NCBI GenBank assembly: GCA_944320845.1
Contig: CALUJA010000001.1
Location: 124,001-188,000, forward strand
Reading direction: 5' to 3'
Source: an uncultured Phocaeicola sp.
GTDB lineage: Bacteria; Bacteroidota; Bacteroidia; Bacteroidales; Bacteroidaceae
Length of the DNA: 64,000 nucleotides
In this document: positions 36,226-43,559 of the stretch, one piece after another
Layout of the letters: the number at the start of each line of letters is the position of its first letter
How positions within the stretch are numbered: position 1 is the first letter of the stretch
Notes under the pieces: generated by a model
Seen by the model: the letters and a program-made list of their open reading frames with translations, nothing else
Database searches by the model: none
Told to the model about the DNA's origin: nothing
Made by a program: the position numbers and the translations under genes

Positions 36226-36546
36226 ATGACTTTGGAAGAAGCGCAGCGCACCGTAGACCAATGGATTCGGACATACGGTGTGCGTTATTTCAGCGAGCTG
36301 ACCAACATGGCGGTGCTTACGGAGGAAGTGGGCGAACTGGCGCGCATCATGGCGCGTACCTACGGTGACCAGTCGTTTAAGCAAGGCGAAAAGCATGACT
36401 TGGGCGATGAAATGGCGGATGTGCTCTGGGTGCTGCTCTGTCTGGCCAACCAGACGGGAGTGGATTTGACGGAGGCTTTCCGGAAGAACCTGGAGAAGAA
36501 AACCTCGCGGGACAAGGACAGACATAAAAACAATCCTAAACTATAA
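36226..36546 (+). CDS. MazG-like nucleotide pyrophosphohydrolase
   Basis: A 106-residue all-alpha NTP-pyrophosphatase of the MazG/dUTPase superfamily. The metal-binding helices are LTEEVGELARIMAR and LGDEMADVLWVLLCLAN, with the EExxE and ExxD ligands. It is predicted to hydrolyse non-canonical or excess NTPs in the cytoplasm; the preferred nucleotide is unknown. It sits between dtd and deoC with gaps of 1 and 4 bases, so the three form an operon. rdgB, another nucleotide-sanitation enzyme, is also in this window. Confidence 0.9.
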   Translation: MTLEEAQRTVDQWIRTYGVRYFSELTNMAVLTEEVGELARIMARTYGDQSFKQGEKHDLGDEMADVLWVLLCLANQTGVDLTEAFRKNLEKKTSRDKDRHKNNPKL

Positions 36547-36550
36547 GCGT

Positions 36551-37474
36551 ATGGACTATAATTACGACGACAACCAAGAGAACCTCAATCAGCCCAGCAA
36601 ATATGATATGGCTTTGGGCAAGTATAATACGGACTTGAACGACGGTGAAATTGCCGGAAAGACGGCGCATCTCGTTGAAAAATGTTTACAAGAAAACGAT
36701 ACCTTGGAAGTCCGGAAGTTTTTGTTCAACTGCATCGACCTGACTACCCTGAAGTGTACCGACAGCGAAGACAGTGTGATGCGCTTTACAGAAAGGGTAA
36801 ACGATTTTGTAGACAAGTATCCGGACTTGAAGAACGTGGCCGCCATCTGCGTTTATCCGAACATGGCCGAGATAGTCAATGACACACTGGAGGCCGACGA
36901 TGTGAAGATTGCCTGCGTGTCGGGCGGATTCCCCTCTTCGCAGACGTTTACCGAAGTGAAGGTGGCGGAAACGGCGATGGCCATCCATGCCGGAGCCGAC
37001 GAGATAGACATCGTGATTCCGGTGGGCAAGTTCTTGAGCGGCGACTACGAGGGCATGTGCGACGAAATCGAGGAACTGAAGGAGGTATGCGGCGACAAGC
37101 ATCTGAAAGTGATTCTTGAAACCGGTGCGCTGGGTACGGCCCAGAACATCAAGAAAGCCTCTATCCTGGCCATGTATTCAGGGGCGGACTTCATCAAGAC
37201 TTCTACGGGGAAAGAAAAGCCCGCTGCTACGCCCGAAGCGGCCTATGTAATGTGTCAGGCCATCAAGGAATATTTTCTGGAGACGGGACGCAAGGTCGGT
37301 TTCAAGCCTGCCGGCGGCATCAATACCGTGCGCGATGCGTTGGTATATTATACGATAGTAAAGGAAGTCTTGGGCAAGGAATGGCTGAACAACGGACTTT
37401 TCCGCTTGGGCACGAGCCGTCTGGCCAATCTGCTGCTGTCGGAAATCGTGGGCGCCGAGACCAAATTTTTTTAA
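36551..37474 (+). CDS. deoC: Deoxyribose-phosphate aldolase
   Basis: A 307-residue class I aldolase that cleaves 2-deoxyribose-5-phosphate to glyceraldehyde-3-phosphate and acetaldehyde in deoxynucleoside catabolism. The Schiff-base lysine lies in SGADFIKTSTGKEKPAAT. Further motifs are AGADEIDIVIPVGKFLSGDY and VGFKPAGGINTVRDAL. The N-terminal extension of about 45 residues makes it longer than the E. coli enzyme (about 260 residues). It ends the dtd operon before a convergent hairpin. Confidence 0.95.
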   Translation: MDYNYDDNQENLNQPSKYDMALGKYNTDLNDGEIAGKTAHLVEKCLQENDTLEVRKFLFNCIDLTTLKCTDSEDSVMRFTERVNDFVDKYPDLKNVAAICVYPNMAEIVNDTLEADDVKIACVSGGFPSSQTFTEVKVAETAMAIHAGADEIDIVIPVGKFLSGDYEGMCDEIEELKEVCGDKHLKVILETGALGTAQNIKKASILAMYSGADFIKTSTGKEKPAATPEAAYVMCQAIKEYFLETGRKVGFKPAGGINTVRDALVYYTIVKEVLGKEWLNNGLFRLGTSRLANLLLSEIVGAETKFF

Positions 37475-37508
37475 GGCAGGATACAAACGGCATATCGTCC
37501 TGTACAGA

Positions 37509-37579
37509 AGCGGGGCCTTCTCGCCCGAATCCACCCGTTAGGCAAGTCCGGCCGGTGATTCGGGCGGGCAGACCCCGCT
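37509..37579. terminator. Hairpin between deoC and the HigA-like gene
   Basis: Long imperfect GC-rich arms around 37509-37535 and 37553-37579, built on GCGGGG/CCCCGC and CGCCCGAATC/GATTCGGGCG, between convergent genes. Probably a bidirectional terminator. Confidence 0.6.
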
Positions 37580-37643
37580 CCTATTGTGTGTAAAGGATTG
37601 GAGAATCCTTGTAGATTTCTTAATGCTTCTTTCTTGTCCAATG

Positions 37644-37952
37644 TTACAAGACGGCCGCATATTTGCGGATTCTGTTCAGTCGTTCCATGAACGACTTGTC
37701 GCTTTGGGCTTGCTGCATGTTGCAGTCCAGCTGCATGCGCATCAGCAGTCCGGCACTTATGCCTAAAGCCGCTTCTATCAGCAGTGCCGTCGGGGTCGTC
37801 AGGGGGCGGCGGCAGTTCAGAATGTCATTCAGTACCTTATACGAGATTCCCGTCTGCGTGGCAAGCTTGGTTTGCGACAGCTTGCGGCTTTCAATCTCTT
37901 CTTTGATGAGTTCGCCCGGATGTATGGGGCGTTGGCAGATGTATTTTCCCAT
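37644..37952 (-). CDS. HigA-family HTH antitoxin-like regulator, without a partner toxin
   Basis: A 102-residue XRE-type helix-turn-helix protein of the HigA/VapI addiction-module antidote family. The start RPIHPGELIKEEIESRKLSQ is characteristic, and LSQTKLATQTGISYKVLNDIL is the HTH. It would bind DNA as a dimer and repress its own promoter. In a canonical module the HigB toxin gene lies directly upstream; here the upstream 440 bases contain no HigB-like frame. It is either a solitary regulator or the remnant of a toxin-antitoxin pair. No clear promoter box was seen. Confidence 0.83.
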   Translation of the reverse strand: MGKYICQRPIHPGELIKEEIESRKLSQTKLATQTGISYKVLNDILNCRRPLTTPTALLIEAALGISAGLLMRMQLDCNMQQAQSDKSFMERLNRIRKYAAVL

Positions 37953-38392
37953 AGTCGTATGCCTGTATAGATATTTTACTTAACGTATATTCTCTTTGTT
38001 TCTACCGTTTTGCTTGCTGTGTAAAAATAAGATTCTTCTTTTGATTTCCTGTCATAAAAATGGAGTTTTATTTGTTGCTATGAGGATGAGTCTTTTTCCG
38101 TTCGCCCTCTTTGAGGACGGTTGTGTGCGGCACACTTTCAGTTCCGCAGGTTCGCTTCGCTTACCCGCGGTTAAGCATGGTTGGGACGGCTTTGCCGCCC
38201 TGTTTCCTTGACAGGTGTCGGTGTTTTGAGATAGAAGAAAATGGTTGGAATGATTTCGCTGCCTGCCGGTTTTCTCCTTTATAAGAAAAATGGAGTGCAT
38301 ACAAAACGGAGTTTTGATGCTGATGTAATGACTTTTTACTCCTGCCGGATGCCAGGCAGACAGGCTTTGGAATCGCGGAGCGACGGCGGCTG
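37953..38392. other. 440-bp spacer without a recognisable gene
   Basis: Between the HigA-like start and the polyprenyl synthase stop. It contains short inverted repeats (for example GGGACGGCTTTGCCGCCC near 38189) and two AATGGAGT stretches near 38059 and 38289. The open frames have no family resemblance. It could be decayed sequence. Confidence 0.5.
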
Positions 38393-39367
38393 TTATTTTT
38401 CCCGCTCTATCACATAGTCGATATAGGCCGTGAGCGAAGCGCGGATGGCTTCGTTGGCCGTGGCAGGAAGCAGTTCCAATGCCTTGTCGCGATAGGAGTG
38501 CATTACTTTTTCAGCGTAGGCAATACCCCCCTCCTCCTTTACCCGCTCCACGAATGCGGCGATTTCTTCCTTCGAAGCCTTCATCGAGCGGATGCGGAGA
38601 GCCAGTTCGCGCAGCGGCTGCTCCTGTGTGCGGTTGATGACATACAAGGCAGGCAGCGTCAGCTTCCCTTCCATCATGTCGTTTCCCGTAGGCTTGCCTA
38701 ATGCCGGGGAATCATAATAATCGAATATGTCGTCCTTAATCTGAAATGCGATGCCAATCATCTCGCCGAAAAGCGCTGCATTTTTTTCTTCCGTCTCACC
38801 GGCATAAACCGATACGGCCCCGCTCTCTGCACTGGCGGTAAACAGGGCGGCGGTCTTTTTGCGGATAACATCGAAGTAGACTTCCTCCGAGAAATTTTGG
38901 TTTGATACGTTGGCGAGCTGGATAATCTCCCCTTCCGAAAGCTCCTGGCCCAGGCGGGAAACCAAGTCCACCAGTTTCAGGATGCCGGTATGTGCGGCAT
39001 GCTTCAGGCTTGTGGCCAGCATATAGTCGCCTACCAATACGGAGACCTTGTTGTTGTATACGGCATTGACCGACGATTGTCCCCGCCGCTCGTCGCTTTC
39101 GTCCACCACATCGTCGTGAATCAGGCTTGCCGTGTGCAGCAGCTCTAAGGATAAGGCCGCATGGAGGGTGGAATCCGTCACATTGCCGAAGAGTTTGGCC
39201 ATCAGCATGACCAGAATCGGGCGCATCATCTTTCCGTTCCGCTTCTTGATGTAGCCCAAAACCTCGCTCAGCAAGGGGTTGGAGCTTGTCAGCGATGCAT
39301 CAAAAAGTGCCTTAAACAGGTCTAACTCCTTCACTATCGGCTGTCTGATTAATTCTAACTTATCCAT
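38393..39367 (-). CDS. Polyprenyl diphosphate synthase
   Basis: A 324-residue trans-prenyltransferase that elongates farnesyl diphosphate with isopentenyl diphosphate. The product would feed menaquinone side chains; chain length is not predictable with certainty (octaprenyl-type by similarity). The first aspartate-rich motif is SLIHDDVVDESDERRG and the second is AFQIKDDIFDYYDSP. Length is normal. It is divergent from polA, with its own TACTTTTG -7 box. Confidence 0.93.
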   Translation of the reverse strand: MDKLELIRQPIVKELDLFKALFDASLTSSNPLLSEVLGYIKKRNGKMMRPILVMLMAKLFGNVTDSTLHAALSLELLHTASLIHDDVVDESDERRGQSSVNAVYNNKVSVLVGDYMLATSLKHAAHTGILKLVDLVSRLGQELSEGEIIQLANVSNQNFSEEVYFDVIRKKTAALFTASAESGAVSVYAGETEEKNAALFGEMIGIAFQIKDDIFDYYDSPALGKPTGNDMMEGKLTLPALYVINRTQEQPLRELALRIRSMKASKEEIAAFVERVKEEGGIAYAEKVMHSYRDKALELLPATANEAIRASLTAYIDYVIEREK

Positions 39368-39386
39368 GCAACATCTAATTATCGCA

Positions 39387-39394
39387 CAAAAGTA
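39387..39394 (-). promoter_or_regulatory. -7 box of the polyprenyl synthase gene
   Basis: TACTTTTG on the minus strand, 20 bases before the start. Confidence 0.55.
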
Positions 39395-39463
39395 ATAATA
39401 AAACAGTGAATTGCGTATTTTTTTGTACTTTTATGCCTCAAAAAATAAAGATTTTTACACGAA

Positions 39464-42235
39464 ATGGACAAACTGTTTCTGCTTGACGCATATGCACTGA
39501 TTTATCGTGCCTATTATGCTTTTATCAAAAACCCGCGCATCAATTCGAAGGGGTTCAATACTTCGGCTGTGCTCGGCTTCGTCAATACGCTTGAGGAAGT
39601 GCTGAAAAAGGAGAATCCCACCCATATCGGCGTGGCTTTCGACCCGGCCGGGCCTACGTTTCGCCACGAAGCCTTCGAGCAGTATAAGGCGCAGCGGGAG
39701 GAGACTCCCGAGGCCATCCGGCTTTCCGTGCCTGTCATCAAGGACATTATCCGGGCATACCGCATCCCTATCCTCGAAGTGCCGGGCTATGAGGCCGACG
39801 ATGTAATTGGTACGTTGGCTACAGAAGCCGGTCGGCAGGGTATCTATACCTATATGATGACGCCCGACAAGGATTACGGACAGTTGGTTTCCGACCATGT
39901 CTTTATGTATCGTCCTAAATACGGCGACAAAGAGTTTGATGTGATGGGGGTGGAAGAGGTGAAGGCCAAGTTCGACATCCAGTCGCCTGCCCAGGTAATC
40001 GACATGCTGGGGCTGATGGGCGACGCTTCCGACAATATCCCCGGCTGTCCGGGCGTGGGCGAAAAGACCGCCCAGAAGTTGATAGCCCAGTTCGGCAGCA
40101 TCGAAAATCTGCTGGCCAATACCGGGCAGCTGAAAGGAGCCGTCAAGACAAAGGTGGAGACGAACCGCGAGCAGATAGTGTTCTCTAAATTTCTTGCCAC
40201 CATCAAGACCGATGTGCCGATTGCTCTTGACATGGAAGCTCTGAAACGCGAGAAGCCGGATGAGGAAAAGTTGCGCAAGATTTTTGAGGAGATGGAGTTT
40301 CGCACGTTGACCGACCGTATCTTCGGAAGCGAGAAGAAAACCGCCCCCTCCTCCCCTGCTCCGCAAGCCGATCTCTTTGGCTTGTTTGCGGACGAAGGTA
40401 CGGACGCGCCGGAAAATCAGATTCTCACGCGGCTTGAAGACCTGGATTATGATTATCAATTGGTTGATACCGAAGAGAAAAGACTCGATTTATTACAAAA
40501 GATACTTACAAAAGAAATTTTCAGTTTAGATACGGAGACGACAGGAACCGACCCGATAACCGCCGAACTTGTGGGAATGAGCTTTTCTTTTGCCGAAAAC
40601 CAGGCATTTTATGTCCCCGTTCCGTCCGACCGCCGGGAAGCGCAGCGGATAGTTGACCTGTTCCGTCCGGTACTGGAAAGCCGGCAGACACTGAAGGTAG
40701 GACAAAACATCAAGTATGATATGCTTGTGCTCGCCAATTACGGGATAGAGCTTGGCGGCCCGCTGTTTGATACCATGATTGCGCATTATGTGCTTCAGCC
40801 CGAACTGCGTCACGGCATGGATTATCTGGCGGAAATCTATCTGAAGTATGAGACCATCAAGATAGAAGAGCTGATAGGCCCGAAAGGGAAAGGCCAGAAA
40901 AACATGCGCGACCTCCCTCCCGAGGCGGTATACAAGTATGCCTGCGAGGATGCCGACATTACCCTGAAGCTGAAGAACCGTTTGGAGCCGGAACTTGCAA
41001 AGGCCGATGCGAAGACCTTGTTCGAGGAAATCGAGATGCCGCTTGTGCCGGTGCTGGCATACATGGAGCGTAACGGCGTGCGCATCGATACCGAGGCGCT
41101 GAAGGAGACATCGCGCCACTTTACCGCCCGCATGAACCAGATAGAGGAAGAAGTCCACCGCCTGGCGGGAACGGACTTCAACATCGCTTCCCCCAAGCAG
41201 GTGGGCGAAGTGCTCTTCGACCGGCTGAAGATTGTAGAGAAGGCGAAGAAGACCAAAACCGGACAATACGTTACTTCTGAAGAGGTGCTTGAAAGTTTGC
41301 GAGGCAAGCACGAGATTGTGGGCAAGATTTTGGAGCACCGGGGACTGAAGAAACTGTTGGGAACCTATATCGATGCCCTTCCCCAGCTTATCAATCCCAA
41401 GACCGGGCACATTCATACTTCGTTCAATCAGACGGTGACAGCCACAGGCCGCCTCAGTTCGAGCAACCCTAACCTGCAGAATATTCCCGTCCGCAATGAG
41501 GACGGGAAAGAAATCCGCAAGGCGTTCATCCCGGATGAAGGCTGCGAATTTTTCTCGGCCGACTATTCACAGATTGAATTGCGCATCATGGCCCACCTGA
41601 GCGGCGACCCCCACATGATTGAGGCCTTTCAGAAAGGACAGGATATCCATGCTGCCACGGCGGCCAAGATTTATAAGGAAAGTCTGGAGGAGGTGACACG
41701 CGAGCAGCGCAGCAAGGCAAAGACGGCCAACTTCGGCATCATCTACGGCATTTCCGTGTTCGGGCTCGCCGAGCGGCTGAATGTCGACCGCCGGGAGGCC
41801 AAGGCATTGATTGACGGATATTTCGAGAATTATCCGCATGTAAAGGAGTATATGGATGAAAGCATCCGTGTGGCGCGCGAGCGGGGATATATCGAGACTA
41901 TCTTCAAGCGGCGGCGCTATCTGCCCGACATCACTTCACGCAACGCCGTGGTGCGGGGGTATGCTGAGCGGAACGCCATCAACGCGCCGATTCAGGGAAG
42001 TGCCGCCGACATCATCAAGGTGGCCATGATTCGCATCTACCGACATTTCAGGGAAGAGGGGCTTCAATCGAAGATGATTCTCCAGGTGCATGACGAATTG
42101 AACTTTAGCGTAGTGCCCTCGGAACGTGAAAAAGTGGAGCAAATCGTGATAGAGGAGATGGAGGGTGCTTACAAAATGAAAGCTCCGCTGCGGGCAGACT
42201 GCGGTTGGGGTAAGAACTGGCTGGAAGCGCATTAA
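39464..42235 (+). CDS. polA: DNA polymerase I
   Basis: A 923-residue repair polymerase with all three domains. The N-terminal 5' nuclease (about 1-290) has LLDAYALIYRAYYAF and GYEADDVIGTLA. The 3'-5' proofreading domain appears active: DTETTGTDP, NIKYDMLVL and YACEDADITLKL keep the DEDD carboxylates. The A-family polymerase domain (about 540-923) has motif A SADYSQIELRIMAH, the O-helix RSKAKTANFGIIYG and motif C LQVHDELNF. It removes Okazaki primers and fills repair gaps. No clear -7 box was found; TACTTTTA lies about 40 bases upstream. Confidence 0.97.
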   Translation: MDKLFLLDAYALIYRAYYAFIKNPRINSKGFNTSAVLGFVNTLEEVLKKENPTHIGVAFDPAGPTFRHEAFEQYKAQREETPEAIRLSVPVIKDIIRAYRIPILEVPGYEADDVIGTLATEAGRQGIYTYMMTPDKDYGQLVSDHVFMYRPKYGDKEFDVMGVEEVKAKFDIQSPAQVIDMLGLMGDASDNIPGCPGVGEKTAQKLIAQFGSIENLLANTGQLKGAVKTKVETNREQIVFSKFLATIKTDVPIALDMEALKREKPDEEKLRKIFEEMEFRTLTDRIFGSEKKTAPSSPAPQADLFGLFADEGTDAPENQILTRLEDLDYDYQLVDTEEKRLDLLQKILTKEIFSLDTETTGTDPITAELVGMSFSFAENQAFYVPVPSDRREAQRIVDLFRPVLESRQTLKVGQNIKYDMLVLANYGIELGGPLFDTMIAHYVLQPELRHGMDYLAEIYLKYETIKIEELIGPKGKGQKNMRDLPPEAVYKYACEDADITLKLKNRLEPELAKADAKTLFEEIEMPLVPVLAYMERNGVRIDTEALKETSRHFTARMNQIEEEVHRLAGTDFNIASPKQVGEVLFDRLKIVEKAKKTKTGQYVTSEEVLESLRGKHEIVGKILEHRGLKKLLGTYIDALPQLINPKTGHIHTSFNQTVTATGRLSSSNPNLQNIPVRNEDGKEIRKAFIPDEGCEFFSADYSQIELRIMAHLSGDPHMIEAFQKGQDIHAATAAKIYKESLEEVTREQRSKAKTANFGIIYGISVFGLAERLNVDRREAKALIDGYFENYPHVKEYMDESIRVARERGYIETIFKRRRYLPDITSRNAVVRGYAERNAINAPIQGSAADIIKVAMIRIYRHFREEGLQSKMILQVHDELNFSVVPSEREKVEQIVIEEMEGAYKMKAPLRADCGWGKNWLEAH

Positions 42236-42295
42236 GGTTAACGAGTCTTTAAAAAGTGACATTTTGCTAATTTGATGCAAAATTTATGGGTTTTA

Positions 42296-42328
42296 TTTGC
42301 TTTTGAAGAAAGTATTTTGCTATATTTG
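42296..42328 (+). promoter_or_regulatory. Promoter of the DUF3836 gene
   Basis: -33 TTTG at 42296-42299 and -7 TATATTTG at 42321-42328 with a 21-base spacer. The leader before the ATG is about 45 bases. Confidence 0.6.
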
Positions 42329-42376
42329 CAGTGTGATAATGACAAAAAGAAAGTAAAACCTTAAAACTTTAAAGAT

Positions 42377-42763
42377 ATGAAGACTCTGAATTTAATCAAG
42401 ATTGCACTGGTTGCAGTGGTTGCTTTTGTTGCGAATGTTACAATTTCTGCCGCTAATCCGGAGAATAATCTGATTTATAACGCGGAAGAAGTAAATGGAG
42501 TAAAAGTGGCGGAAACGGTCTACAAGATGGACGGTACGACGCTGACAAACTATATGAAGTACAATTATAAGTATGATGCCGCCAACCGGATGACGGAAAA
42601 CGTTTCGCAGAAGTGGAACTCCGCCAAGGCGCGTTGGGAGAATGACCTGCGCATCCAGTATACTTATGATAACAAGAGTGTTACCGTTGAATACTACAAA
42701 TGGAATGCAAGAAAGAAAGCTTTTGTTCTTGCTCCTGAAATGACGGTGACGATGGACAAGTAG
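42377..42763 (+). CDS. Exported DUF3836 protein
   Basis: A 128-residue protein with a signal peptide (cleavage after about residue 25, ISAAN) and a small beta-rich domain in which the charged/aromatic pattern YKYDAANRMTENV, WNSAKARWENDLRIQYTYDN and WNARKKAFVLAPEM resembles YD/RHS-type hairpins. DUF3836 proteins occur in many copies in Bacteroides and have no known role. It is monocistronic, with its own promoter and a strong terminator. A secreted or surface-associated location is inferred. Confidence 0.82.
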   Translation: MKTLNLIKIALVAVVAFVANVTISAANPENNLIYNAEEVNGVKVAETVYKMDGTTLTNYMKYNYKYDAANRMTENVSQKWNSAKARWENDLRIQYTYDNKSVTVEYYKWNARKKAFVLAPEMTVTMDK

Positions 42764-42814
42764 AACTTGGTACAAACAAAGAAGCATTCATAAAACTCTT
42801 TTTTTCATGAAGGA

Positions 42815-42848
42815 AGAGGCACCTCGTGAGAAGTGCCTCTTTTTTTTG
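42815..42848 (+). terminator. Terminator of the DUF3836 gene
   Basis: AGAGGCAC (42815-42822) pairs with GTGCCTCT (42833-42840), followed by eight T. Confidence 0.88.
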
Positions 42849-43074
42849 TGCCCTTTCGGGGAATAAGGATTCGGATTTTCTTTTGTTCCTTTCTGTTTCG
42901 CTTACAGATTGTAATTCATTTCCCTCTTCTGGTGTGTTTCTGGCCATAGAGTAAGTATATAAGTTCTCGTGGTTTGATTTTTATTTTGCAGGGGAAAACT
43001 TTTTTGTCGTAGGGAAAAGATGTGCACATGGCTGCAAAACCGCGGATAATCTTTGAGAATGGCCTTTCCGGACG

Positions 43075-43314
43075 GCTGTCTCTGTGGCAGACAGGCGGAA
43101 TTTGTTTTAGGGTAGTTTGTGAAAGCTGTCGGGAGCGTGTCAGGAGATTTTTGCCGACACGCCTCCTGACACATCTCCTGACACGCATAAAAGGATGAAA
43201 GACAGATTCTTGTTTCGAAAGTGTCAGGAGTGACAGGAGATTTGCGAAAACATTTGTATGAATTGAGGGCTTTCATGCAGGCGTCTGGCTGTGTACTTGG
43301 CAGACAGGTGGAAT
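43075..43314 (+). repeat. Two imperfect 27-bp direct repeats
   Basis: Copies at 43075-43101 and 43288-43314 share GGCTGT followed by TGGCAGACAGGyGGAAT. They bracket the TGTCAGGAG repeat cluster and lie in the 796-base gene-free spacer 42764-43559 ahead of susC. Confidence 0.65.
43136..43240. repeat. TGTCAGGAG inverted/direct repeat cluster
   Basis: GTGTCAGGAG occurs at 43137-43146 and 43221-43230 and inverted at 43163-43172 and 43175-43184. CGTGTCAGGAGAT (43136-43148) and ATCTCCTGACACG (43173-43185) form a perfect 13-bp hairpin stem, and a fifth partial unit (TGACAGGAGATTT) starts at 43231. No gene overlaps it. Confidence 0.75.
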
Positions 43315-43366
43315 AATTTCCGAGGCAAGAGGCGCAAAGCCTGTTCTGCAGGTAACATTTTTTGTG

Positions 43367-43378
43367 AAGTGTACACTT
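43367..43378. promoter_or_regulatory. 12-bp palindrome upstream of the susC promoter
   Basis: AAGTGTACACTT is a perfect palindrome 50 bases upstream of the susC -33 box. It is a candidate operator; no regulator gene is adjacent. Confidence 0.4.
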
Positions 43379-43428
43379 TTGTCCACCTATTTTATGCTTT
43401 TTATCCACTTTTATACGGCTGTTAAAGA

Positions 43429-43459
43429 TTTGGCGTTTTGGAAAATACTTTTATATTTG
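43429..43459 (+). promoter_or_regulatory. susC operon promoter
   Basis: -33 TTTG at 43429-43432 and -7 TATATTTG at 43452-43459 with a 19-base spacer, a full consensus match. The leader to the ATG is about 95 bases. Confidence 0.75.
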
Positions 43460-43559
43460 CAGTTGCAATTTTTAGAGATAGAAGAGATTGATTGGTAAGT
43501 AGGAAGGAAAGCAAACGATTCTAATCAACCTTTATTATTAACTTTTAAATGTAGTATTT

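Noticed and set aside
38052-38300. 82-codon minus-strand frame upstream of the HigA-like gene, checked as a possible HigB toxin
   Set aside because: No RelE/HigB motifs, unsuitable residue composition, and the gap to the antitoxin is about 100 bases instead of a few.
43136-43185. Repeat cluster checked as a CRISPR array
   Set aside because: Units are 9-10 bases, in both orientations, with irregular spacing and no cas genes.
43379-43409. DnaA-box-like TTGTCCACC and TTATCCACT near the susC promoter
   Set aside because: Only two imperfect boxes, no DUE-type repeats and no dnaA/dnaN nearby; not enough for an origin.
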